Assembly (NCBI GenBank): GCA_035628395.1
Contig: DASPJX010000066.1
Location: 1 to 26,033 of the forward strand
Direction: 5' to 3'
From: UBA4615 sp035628395
Lineage (GTDB): Bacteria; Pseudomonadota; Gammaproteobacteria; Burkholderiales; Burkholderiaceae_E
Length of the DNA: 26,033 nucleotides
Shown here one piece after another: positions 7,784 through 14,772 of this stretch (positions within the stretch are counted from its first letter, which is position 1; every line of letters begins with the position of its first letter). The position numbers and the translations under genes were made by a program. The notes under the pieces were generated by a model. The model saw only the letters and a list, made by a program, of their open reading frames with translations, made no database searches and was not told where the DNA came from.

Positions 7784-7798
7784 GGCCTTGTGTAGAAT
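7771..7798 (+). promoter_or_regulatory. Promoter of the TRAP operon
   Basis: TTGCGA (7771-7776), 16-bp spacer, TAGAAT (7793-7798), followed by an AT-rich stretch unusual for this genome (7799-7826). This gives a leader of about 70 nt before dctP. The -10 matches 5 of 6 consensus bases and the -35 matches 4 of 6. Confidence 0.6.
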
Positions 7799-7874
7799 CC
7801 TTGAAACCTAAACAATTGCTTATTCATCGGTCGGGCACGCGCGCGGCCGCCACCACTTCATCGGAGTCGGAGAC

Positions 7875-8888
7875 ATGAAACGGATCACGATCGGCGCCGC
7901 GGTGCTCGGCGCGGGCCTGATGAGCGCGGGCGGGGCGTCGGCGCAGGTGGTGCTGACCGCCTCGAGCTGGCTGCCGCCCACCCACACGCTGTCGACGAGC
8001 CAGGCGAAGTGGTGCGAGGAGGTGAGCGCCGCGACCTCGAACCGCGTGCGCTGCAACATCCTGCCGAAGGCGGTGGTCGCGCCCCCGGGCACGTTCGACG
8101 CGGTCCGCGACGGGCTCGCCGACCTGTCGTACAGCGTGCACGGCTACACGCCGGGCCGCTACGTGCTCACGCAGATGGCCGAGCTGCCGTTCCTCGGCGA
8201 CTCCGCGGAGGCCACCTCGGTCGCCTACCAGCGGATCTGGGACAAGCACTTCGCCCGGGCCAACGAGATGAAGGGCCTGAAGGTGATCGCGGTGTTCACC
8301 CACGGCCCCGGCATCGTCTTCAACACCAAGAAGCCGATCACCAGCCTCGCCGACCTGCAGGGCCTGAAGTTCCGCGTCGGCGGCGGCATGGTCAACGAGG
8401 TCGGCAAGGCGCTCGGCGCGAACGTGACGCTGAAGCCCGCGCCCGAGTCGTACGAGCTGCTGACCTCCGGCGTGATGGACGGCACCTGGTTCCCGGCCGA
8501 GTCGGTCGAGTCGTTCAAGATCGACAAGGTCATCAAGCACAAGACGACCTTCCCGGGCGGCCTGTACAACACGAGCTTCGCGTTCGTGATGAACGAGGGC
8601 ACCTGGAACAAGATCTCGAAGGCCGACCAGGACGCGATCACGAAGCTGTCGGGCGAGCACGCGGCGCGGCTGTTCGGCCGCGGCTGGGACGCGGTCGACC
8701 GTCGCGCGAACGCGTTCATGCAGTCGGCGGGCGTCGTCGCCACGCAGGCCGACCGCAAGTTCGTCGAGGAGGTCCGCGGCCGGACCACCGCGCTCGAGCA
8801 GAAGTGGGTCGCCGACGCGAAGGGCAAGGGCGTCGCGAACCCCGAGGCGGTGCTGAAGGAATTCCGCGCCGAGATCCAGAAGCTCTGA
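7875..8888 (+). CDS. dctP: TRAP transporter solute-binding protein (DctP family)
   Basis: Periplasmic binding protein that delivers an organic acid, usually a carboxylate, to a sodium-driven TRAP permease (family knowledge). It has 337 aa with a signal peptide at 1-23 (MKRITIGAAVLGAGL, cleavage after ASA). LQGLKFRVGGG contains Arg171, in the place of the arginine that pairs with the ligand carboxylate in this family. Mature Cys47 and Cys60 (WCEEV and VRCNIL) are close enough for a disulfide. A GGAG site lies 8 nt before the ATG. The permease genes dctQ and dctM follow in the usual order, so this is a complete transporter. The ligand cannot be inferred. Confidence 0.93.
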   Translation: MKRITIGAAVLGAGLMSAGGASAQVVLTASSWLPPTHTLSTSQAKWCEEVSAATSNRVRCNILPKAVVAPPGTFDAVRDGLADLSYSVHGYTPGRYVLTQMAELPFLGDSAEATSVAYQRIWDKHFARANEMKGLKVIAVFTHGPGIVFNTKKPITSLADLQGLKFRVGGGMVNEVGKALGANVTLKPAPESYELLTSGVMDGTWFPAESVESFKIDKVIKHKTTFPGGLYNTSFAFVMNEGTWNKISKADQDAITKLSGEHAARLFGRGWDAVDRRANAFMQSAGVVATQADRKFVEEVRGRTTALEQKWVADAKGKGVANPEAVLKEFRAEIQKL

Positions 8889-8903
8889 TCCCCTTGCCGC
8901 GAG

Positions 8904-8932
8904 GCCGCCCGCCGCGACCGCGGCGCGGCGGC
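8904..8932 (+). other. GC-rich intercistronic hairpin after dctP
   Basis: GCCGCC (8904-8909) pairs with GGCGGC (8927-8932), and GCCGCG (8911-8916) pairs with CGCGGC (8919-8924), giving a stem of about 12 bp. There is no T-run. Hairpins after binding-protein genes commonly protect the upstream mRNA so that more binding protein than permease is made. That role is inferred here. Confidence 0.45.
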
Positions 8933-8964
8933 CCGCGCCGATCCCTTCCTCCTCGCCTCCCGAC

Positions 8965-9453
8965 GTGATCCGAACGATCGAACGCTCGCTCGGCTGGCTC
9001 GCCGGCGCGAGCCTGTTCGGCATGATGGCGCTGACCTTCGTCGACGTCCTCGGCCGCAAGCTGCTGGACCGCTCGCTGCCGGGCAGCCTCGAGCTCACCG
9101 AGCTGCTGATGTTCGGCGTGATCTTCGCCGGGCTGCCGCTCACCTCGCTGCGCGGCGAGCACGTGCTGTTCGACCTGCTCGACCACCTGCTGCCCGAGGC
9201 GCTGCGGCGCGTGCAGGGCGCGCTCTCCAACCTGATCTGCGTCGCGATCGCGGGCGGCGCCGCGTGGCTGGTGTTCGGACGCGCGGCGCGCTCGGCGGAG
9301 CAGGGCGACATCACCGCGCAGCTGCAGCTCTCGATCGCGCCGTACCAGTACGCGGCCGGGGCGATGCTCGCGCTGACGGCGGTGATGCACCTGTGGCTCG
9401 CGTTCCGTCCGCCGGTCGACGCACCCGACGACCCGACCGCCGGCGCGGTCTGA
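8965..9453 (+). CDS. dctQ: TRAP transporter small permease (DctQ)
   Basis: A 162-aa protein with four predicted membrane helices (about 10-30, 45-65, 85-110 and 125-150). The DctQ-type segment FVDVLGRKLL is followed by LELTELLMFGVIFAGLPLTS. DctQ is the small membrane subunit that partners DctM in sodium-dependent import. The start is a GTG at 8965 with no clear ribosome site. It is chosen because helix 1 follows at once and nothing better lies upstream. It sits 76 bp after dctP and 16 bp before dctM. Confidence 0.88.
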   Translation: MIRTIERSLGWLAGASLFGMMALTFVDVLGRKLLDRSLPGSLELTELLMFGVIFAGLPLTSLRGEHVLFDLLDHLLPEALRRVQGALSNLICVAIAGGAAWLVFGRAARSAEQGDITAQLQLSIAPYQYAAGAMLALTAVMHLWLAFRPPVDAPDDPTAGAV

Positions 9454-9469
9454 CCCCGAAGGCCATCGA

Positions 9470-10762
9470 ATGATCGAGACCCTGCTCGGGTTCGCCGCGA
9501 TGTTCGCGCTGATGACGCTGCGCGTGCCGATCGCGTTCGCGATGGGCCTCGTCGGCCTGGTCGGCATCGGCCTGATGCGCTCGTGGCCGGCCGCGCTCGC
9601 CTCCACGACGACCGAGATCCTCGACATCGCCAAGTACACGCTCAGCGTCGTGCCGCTGTTCGTGCTGATGGGCAACTTCGTGACGCGCGCCGGCATGTCG
9701 CGCGAGCTGTACGCGGCCGCGTACTCGTTCTTCGGGCACCGCCGCGGCGGGCTCGCGATGTCGACCGTCGCGGCCTGCGCCGGCTTCGGCGCGATCTGCG
9801 GCTCGTCGATCGCCACGACCGCCACGATGGCGCGCGTGGCGATGCCGGAGATGCGCCGCTTCGGCTACCGCGACTCGTTCGCCGCCGGCTCGATCGCCGC
9901 GGGCGGCACGCTCGGCATCCTGATCCCGCCCTCGGTGATCATGGTGCTCTACGCGATCATGACCGAGCAGAGCATCGGCGCGCTGTTCGCCGCGGGCGTG
10001 ATCCCGGGCCTGCTCGCCACCGTGCTGTACATGGCGGCGGCCTCGGTCGTCACCGCCCGCAACCCCGAGCTCGGCCCGCCCGGCGAGCGCGCGAGCGGCG
10101 CGCAGCGGCTCGCCGCGCTGCGCTCGATCTGGGGCGTCGTCGTGCTGTTCGCGATCGTGATGGGCGGCATGTACGGCGGCTGGTTCACGCCGACCGAGGC
10201 CGCCGGCATCGGCGCGACGGGGGGCTTCCTGTTCGCGCTGCTGCGCGGCCGGCTCACCGTGGCCGTCACGGTCGACATCCTCGTGCAGTCGGCGCGCACC
10301 ACCGCGATGCTGTTCACGATCCTGATCGGCGCGTCGATCTTCGCGAACTTCGCGAACTTCACGACGATGCCGCAGGACCTGAAGGACTTCGTCGAGCAGT
10401 TCCAGGTGCATCCGCTGATGGTCATCGTCGCGATCTGCGCGGTGTACGTGCTGCTGGGCACCGCGATGGAGGAGCTGTCGATGATCCTGCTGACGGTGCC
10501 GATCTTCTTCCCGCTGGTGCTGCACCTCGGCTTCGACCCGATCTGGTTCGGCGTGCTGATCGTCTGCGTCGTCGAGATCGGCATGATCAGCCCGCCGGTC
10601 GGCATGAACGTCTTCGTGCTGCGCAGCGTGCTGCCCGACGTGCCCACCGGGCAGATCTGGAAGGGCGTGATGCCGTTCCTGTACGCCGACATCCTGCGCC
10701 TCGCGCTGCTGATCGCGTTCCCGGTCATCACGCTGTGGCTGCCGAAGACGCTGGGGCTCTGA
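9470..10762 (+). CDS. dctM: TRAP transporter large permease (DctM)
   Basis: A 430-aa protein with about twelve membrane segments. DctM is the catalytic permease subunit that carries the substrate with sodium ions (family knowledge). Family marks include LRVPIAFAMGLVGLVG near the start, AICGSSIATTATMARVAMPEM, GGTLGILIPPSVIMVLYA, WFTPTEAAGIGA, and EIGMISPPVGMNVFVL near the end. GAAGG lies 7 nt before the ATG. It is the last gene of the TRAP operon. No intrinsic terminator is visible between its stop and the tRNA. Confidence 0.94.
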   Translation: MIETLLGFAAMFALMTLRVPIAFAMGLVGLVGIGLMRSWPAALASTTTEILDIAKYTLSVVPLFVLMGNFVTRAGMSRELYAAAYSFFGHRRGGLAMSTVAACAGFGAICGSSIATTATMARVAMPEMRRFGYRDSFAAGSIAAGGTLGILIPPSVIMVLYAIMTEQSIGALFAAGVIPGLLATVLYMAAASVVTARNPELGPPGERASGAQRLAALRSIWGVVVLFAIVMGGMYGGWFTPTEAAGIGATGGFLFALLRGRLTVAVTVDILVQSARTTAMLFTILIGASIFANFANFTTMPQDLKDFVEQFQVHPLMVIVAICAVYVLLGTAMEELSMILLTVPIFFPLVLHLGFDPIWFGVLIVCVVEIGMISPPVGMNVFVLRSVLPDVPTGQIWKGVMPFLYADILRLALLIAFPVITLWLPKTLGL

Positions 10763-10778
10763 CCGCGCGTCGGGCCGC

Positions 10779-10807
10779 TTCGCGCGCGGAAAAGGTTGTG
10801 ATATAGT
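10779..10807 (+). promoter_or_regulatory. Candidate tRNA-Ala promoter
   Basis: TATAGT (10802-10807) is a good -10 just 12 nt before the tRNA. The only -35 at 17-bp spacing is TTCGCG (10779-10784), which matches weakly. The AT-rich patch at 10789-10812 contrasts with the flanks. The predicted 5' leader is only about 6 nt. Confidence 0.45.
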
Positions 10808-10819
10808 TTTTGGCTCGAC

Positions 10820-10895
<76 letters not shown>

Positions 10896-10904
10896 AGTAC
10901 ACGG

Positions 10905-10935
10905 AAAAGGCTCGGGTGATCCACCCGGGCCTTTT
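10905..10935. terminator. Two-way intrinsic terminator after tRNA-Ala
   Basis: A 14-bp stem (one U-G pair) starting AAAAGGC and ending GCCTTTT, with loop ATC. A-rich and T-rich flanks make it work on either strand. It lies 9 nt after the tRNA and 5 nt from the stop of the convergent histidine kinase gene, so it likely ends both transcripts. Confidence 0.92.
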
Positions 10936-10940
10936 CTCAT

Positions 10941-12965
10941 TCAGGGCGGCCCCGCGTCGCCCCGGTCGGCGCCCGCCGGCGGCCCCGCGCCGCCGGCCGC
11001 GGTCGCCGGCAGCACCAGCGTGAACGTCGAGCCGCGGCCGAGCCCGGGGCTGCGCACCGACACGCGTCCGCCGTGGGCCTGCGCGAGCTTGCGCACCAGG
11101 CCGAGCCCGATCCCCAGCCCGCCTTCCGAACGCTCGAGCGTCGCGTCGACCTGGATGAACATCTCGAACACGCGCTCGAGGTTCTCGGGCGCGAGGCCGA
11201 TGCCCACGTCGATCACGTCGATCTCGACGTCGTCGCCCGCGGCGCGGACGCGCACGACGATCCCGGCGCCCGGCGGCGAGTACTTCGACGCGTTGCCGAT
11301 CAGGTTGCCGAGCATCTGCGCGAAGCGCACCGGATCGGCCTCGAGCCGCGGCGCCTCGGACGGCAGGTCGATCTCGACCCGCTGGCGCCGCGCGTCGAGC
11401 ACGTCGGCGAGCGACTCGACGACGGCGCCGATCGCCTGCGCCGGCTGCAGCGGCTCGGGCCGCAGCTCGATCAGGCCGCGGCTGATCCGCGACACCTCGA
11501 GCAGGTCGTCGACCAGGCGGGTCATCAGCCGCGTCTGGCGCACGCACAGCTCGACGACGCCCCGCGAGCGCGCGTCGAGCCGGGAGGCGGCCAGCACGTG
11601 CAGCCCGTTGCGCAGCGGCGCGAGCGGGTTGCGCAGCTCGTGCGCGAGCATCGCGAGGAACTCGTCCTTGCGACGGTCGGCCTCGCGCAGGTCCGACAGC
11701 AGGCGCTCGCGCTCGGTGATGTCCGAGAACAGGATCGCCACGCGGCGCTGCGACGGGTCGCCCGAGCGGAACGCGTAGACGTCGAGGTACCGGCCGGCGA
11801 GCGACGCGGAGCGCTCCTGGAAGCGGATCGACTCGCCGCCGAGCGCGATCCGCCCGTAGGTCTCGAACCAGACCGGCTCCAGCCCGGGCACCAGCTCGCG
11901 CGCGGTCCGGCCGACCGGGTCGGCGAGGCCGGTGTGGGTGCGGAACGCGGCGTTGGCCTCGACGAAGCGGTAGTCGACCGCGCGGTCCGCGTCGTCGAAC
12001 AGCACCTCGACGATGCAGAAGCCCTCGTCGATCGAGTCGAACAGCTCGCGGTACCGGCGCTCGCCCGCCTCGAGCGCCCGCAGGGCCCGTTGGCGCTCGG
12101 TGGCGTCGATGCCCTCGACGAAGATGCCGGTCACCGCGCCGCGCTCGTCCCGGATCGGCTCGTAGAGGAAGTCGACGACGACCTCCGTCCAGTCGCCGGC
12201 CGGGCCCTGCGCGAGCCGCACCGGCGCCCCGTACGCGGCGTAGCCCTCGCCGCTGCGGTACACCCGGTCCAGCAGGTCGAAGTACGGCTGGCCCTCGAGG
12301 TCGGGGAACACCTCGCGGATGGGCCGGCCGACGGCGTCCGGCCTGCCGAACAGCCGCACGTACGCGTCGTTCTGGAACAGCACGCGATGCTCGGGACCGT
12401 CGAGGACGACGATGAAGCCGGGCGCCTGGCGGAACAGCGCGTAGAGCCGACGCTCGCGCTCCCGGAGGGCGGCCCGCGCCTGGCGCAGCGCGGTCACCTC
12501 CTCGACGACGATGCTCACGCCGACGATCGTGCCCGCGTCGTCGCGCACCGGATGCCACTGCTCGATCCAGACGCGCCGCTCGCCGGGATGCGCCGGCGTC
12601 TCGCCGACGACCTCGACGTCGCGGACCGGCTCGCCGGTCTCGAGCACCCGGCGCAGCAGGGCCTCGGCCTGCGCGAGCAGGTCGGGCACGATCTCGCGCA
12701 CCGTCCGGCCGACGTGCGCCTCGACCGGCACGCCGTTGATCTCGGCGAGCCGCTGGTTGACGCGGACGAAGCGCAGGCCCCGGTCGAGGACCCCGAGCCC
12801 GATCGGCGCACTGCGGTAGATCGCCTCGAACTCGTGGAGGACCGGGACCGTCGACGGATCGATCCGCAGGTCCACGGCGGCCTCCGGGTCGGGCGTCACG
12901 CGCGGTGCGAGGGCGGGGGCGTCGGACCCCCGGTCCGCGTCGCTCGCGCCGCGCCCGGCGGGCAC
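10941..12965 (-). CDS. Soluble multi-PAS sensor histidine kinase
   Basis: A 674-aa kinase with no membrane helix, so probably cytosolic. There are three PAS-like domains at about 40-160, 165-290 and 295-420; the second and third end in GIDATER and FSDITER. A HisKA domain follows with FLAMLAHELRNPLAPLRNG (phospho-acceptor His442), then HATPase_c with the N-box GNLIGNASKYSPP (Asn558), DVGIGL and EGGLGIGLGLV. There is no receiver domain and no response regulator next to it, so its partner is unknown. The GTG at 12965 is the best start I can find and has no ribosome site. The true start could be a few dozen residues either way. It lies 151 bp downstream of the M16 gene on the same strand. Confidence 0.88.
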   Translation of the reverse strand: MPAGRGASDADRGSDAPALAPRVTPDPEAAVDLRIDPSTVPVLHEFEAIYRSAPIGLGVLDRGLRFVRVNQRLAEINGVPVEAHVGRTVREIVPDLLAQAEALLRRVLETGEPVRDVEVVGETPAHPGERRVWIEQWHPVRDDAGTIVGVSIVVEEVTALRQARAALRERERRLYALFRQAPGFIVVLDGPEHRVLFQNDAYVRLFGRPDAVGRPIREVFPDLEGQPYFDLLDRVYRSGEGYAAYGAPVRLAQGPAGDWTEVVVDFLYEPIRDERGAVTGIFVEGIDATERQRALRALEAGERRYRELFDSIDEGFCIVEVLFDDADRAVDYRFVEANAAFRTHTGLADPVGRTARELVPGLEPVWFETYGRIALGGESIRFQERSASLAGRYLDVYAFRSGDPSQRRVAILFSDITERERLLSDLREADRRKDEFLAMLAHELRNPLAPLRNGLHVLAASRLDARSRGVVELCVRQTRLMTRLVDDLLEVSRISRGLIELRPEPLQPAQAIGAVVESLADVLDARRQRVEIDLPSEAPRLEADPVRFAQMLGNLIGNASKYSPPGAGIVVRVRAAGDDVEIDVIDVGIGLAPENLERVFEMFIQVDATLERSEGGLGIGLGLVRKLAQAHGGRVSVRSPGLGRGSTFTLVLPATAAGGAGPPAGADRGDAGPP

Positions 12966-13048
12966 GGCGTCGTCGACGCTCGATCGCGACGGTGTCCGGT
13001 CGGCGGGCGCGGCGCGAGCGTCGTCCGGACGGGCCGGGCGATCCGGCG

Positions 13049-13071
13049 CGGGCCGGTGCGGGCCCGGCCCG
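13049..13071. repeat. GC hairpin between the M16 and kinase genes
   Basis: CGGGCCGG (13049-13056) pairs with CCGGCCCG (13064-13071) around a 7-nt loop. There is no T-run, so it is probably not an intrinsic terminator. It lies in the 151-bp gap between two minus-strand genes. Confidence 0.35.
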
Positions 13072-13116
13072 GTCAGGAAGCGCTCCGTCGGCGGGTGGCC
13101 CGCCCGACGCCGCCCG

Positions 13117-14427
13117 TCATCCGGCGAGCCGCCGGCGCACCGCCTCGTGGTGGTCGCCCCGTCCGGCGCGGCCGACGAGCACCAGCGTCGGCGTCCGCGA
13201 CAGCAGGTCGCGCGCCGCGGCGGCCAGCGCGTCCTCGCCGATCGCCATCGCGGTCGCGATGCGCTCGTCGGGCGACAGCACGCGGCCGTGGACGAGCAGG
13301 TCGCGGGCGACGGTCTCGGCCAGCTCCATCGGCCGCTCGAGGCTGCGGGCGAGGTGGGTGGCCTGCTGGTTGTGCGTGCGCTCCAGGTCCTCGGGCGCGA
13401 TCCGCCGACCGAGCCCGGCCAGCTCGTCGCAGACCACGTCGAAGAACACCCGCAGGTTGCGCGGCGCGACGCCGGCGGTCACCTGCAGCATCCCGCAGTC
13501 GTCGTGCCCCTCGGTCCAGGCGTCGATCTGGTAGGCGAGGCCGCGCTGCTCGCGGACCGACTGGAACAGCGGCGACGACATGCCGCCGCCGAGCAGCTCG
13601 CCGAGCAGCTCGTAGACCGGGTACGCGGGGTCGGTGCGGGCCGGCACCGGCCAGCCGAGCGCGATCGAGGTCTGCTCGTAGTCGTCGTCGACGTGCCGGT
13701 AGCCGCCGACGTAGCGCGCCGGCTCGCGCGCGGCGGCGGTGCCGGCGCGCAGGTCGCCGAAGCGGCGCTCGACCTCGTCGGCGAAGCGGTCGTGCTCGAT
13801 CGCGCCGGCGCCGACGACCACCATGTTGCCCGCGACGTAGTGCGCGCCGAGGTAGCCGAGGAAGTCCTCGCGGGTCACGCTCTTCACGAAGCGCGGGTTG
13901 CCGAGGATCGGGCGACCGAACGCCTGGCGGGGGAACGCCTTCAGGTCGAACTCGTCCTGCGCGATCGACTCCGGGTCGTCGGCGGCGTCGCCGAGCTCCT
14001 GCAGGATCACCTGGCGCTCGCGCTCGATCTCCTCGGGCGGGAAGGTCGAGCGGCGGATCACGTCGGCGAGCACGTCGAGCGCGACCGGCATGTGCTCGGC
14101 CAGCAGCACCGTGTGGTACGCGGTGTGGTCCTTCGCGGTGTAGGCGTTCATCGTCGCGCCGACGCGCTCGATCTCGAGCGAGATCCGGCGGGCGTCGCGG
14201 GTCTCGGTGCCCTTGAACGCCATGTGCTCGAGGAAGTGCGAGATGCCGTTCAGGCCGGCCGGCTCGTCGCGCGAGCCGACGCGCACGAACGCGCCGATCG
14301 CGGCGGTGCGGAAGCCGGGCAGGCGCACCGAGGCGATCGTCAGGCCGTTGCCGAGCACGCGGGTGCGCAGGTCCATGCGGGGCGTGCCGGTCGGAGCGGG
14401 CGGGCGGGGCTGCGCCCGGCCGCTCAC
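13117..14427 (-). CDS. M16 family zinc metallopeptidase
   Basis: A 436-aa peptidase of the pitrilysin/processing-peptidase family, resembling the single-chain bacterial enzymes that cleave unfolded or signal-type peptides. The inverted zinc motif HFLEH (His64, Glu67, His68) is intact, and Glu144 in QVILQEL provides the third ligand about 75 residues on. GSRDEPAGLNGISHFLEHMAFKG fits the family. The second half holds SPLFQSVREQRGLAYQI, with the Arg/Tyr pair typical of the partner domain. The start is a GTG at 14427 with a strong GGAGG 6 nt before it; an ATG at 14376 lacks any ribosome site. No signal peptide is visible. Its substrate is unknown. Confidence 0.9.
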   Translation of the reverse strand: MSGRAQPRPPAPTGTPRMDLRTRVLGNGLTIASVRLPGFRTAAIGAFVRVGSRDEPAGLNGISHFLEHMAFKGTETRDARRISLEIERVGATMNAYTAKDHTAYHTVLLAEHMPVALDVLADVIRRSTFPPEEIERERQVILQELGDAADDPESIAQDEFDLKAFPRQAFGRPILGNPRFVKSVTREDFLGYLGAHYVAGNMVVVGAGAIEHDRFADEVERRFGDLRAGTAAAREPARYVGGYRHVDDDYEQTSIALGWPVPARTDPAYPVYELLGELLGGGMSSPLFQSVREQRGLAYQIDAWTEGHDDCGMLQVTAGVAPRNLRVFFDVVCDELAGLGRRIAPEDLERTHNQQATHLARSLERPMELAETVARDLLVHGRVLSPDERIATAMAIGEDALAAAARDLLSRTPTLVLVGRAGRGDHHEAVRRRLAG

Positions 14428-14568
14428 GCGCGACCTCCGGGCGGGATGCGGGGGGCGGAGTGCTTCACGACGTCGAGTCTACACGGCGGGCCGGCGCCGC
14501 CGCGAGCACGTACTCGCGAAGCGGACGGCTCCGGCGACCGGGGCGGGGATGGGGGCGGGCGCCGCGTC

Positions 14569-14754
14569 CGGCCGCGTCGGCGACGAACGGCACGAACCGC
14601 GCTTGGCCCGCGCACGGCCGCGTCGGCGACGAACGGTACGGACCGCGCCCGGCCCGCGCACGGCCCCGCCGGCGGCGGGCGGCACGGACCGCGCACGGCC
14701 CGCACACGGCCCGCGCACGGCCCCGCCCGTGGCGGGCGGCACGGACCGCGCGAG
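14569..14754. repeat. 46-bp imperfect tandem repeat, about 3.8 copies
   Basis: Units start at 14569, 14615, 14661 and 14718 and open CGGCCGCGTC or CGGCCCCGCC. Units 1 and 2 differ at 4 of 46 bases. Units 3 and 4 share a different left half. Unit 3 carries an extra 11-bp duplication (CGGCCCGCGCA, 14707-14717) of the unit end. The cluster fills most of the 345-bp gap 14428-14772 between the GGDEF-EAL stop and the M16 start. Apart from the M16 ribosome site at about 14434-14439 I see no other element in that gap. Spacing, length and lack of unique spacers rule out CRISPR. Confidence 0.8.
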
Positions 14755-14772
14755 TCCTCCGGTCGACCCCGC

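Noticed and set aside
14569..14754. CRISPR array
   Set aside because: Repeats are directly adjacent, imperfect and without unique spacers, and no cas gene is nearby. The 16-bp array at 19836-20043 fails for the same reasons.
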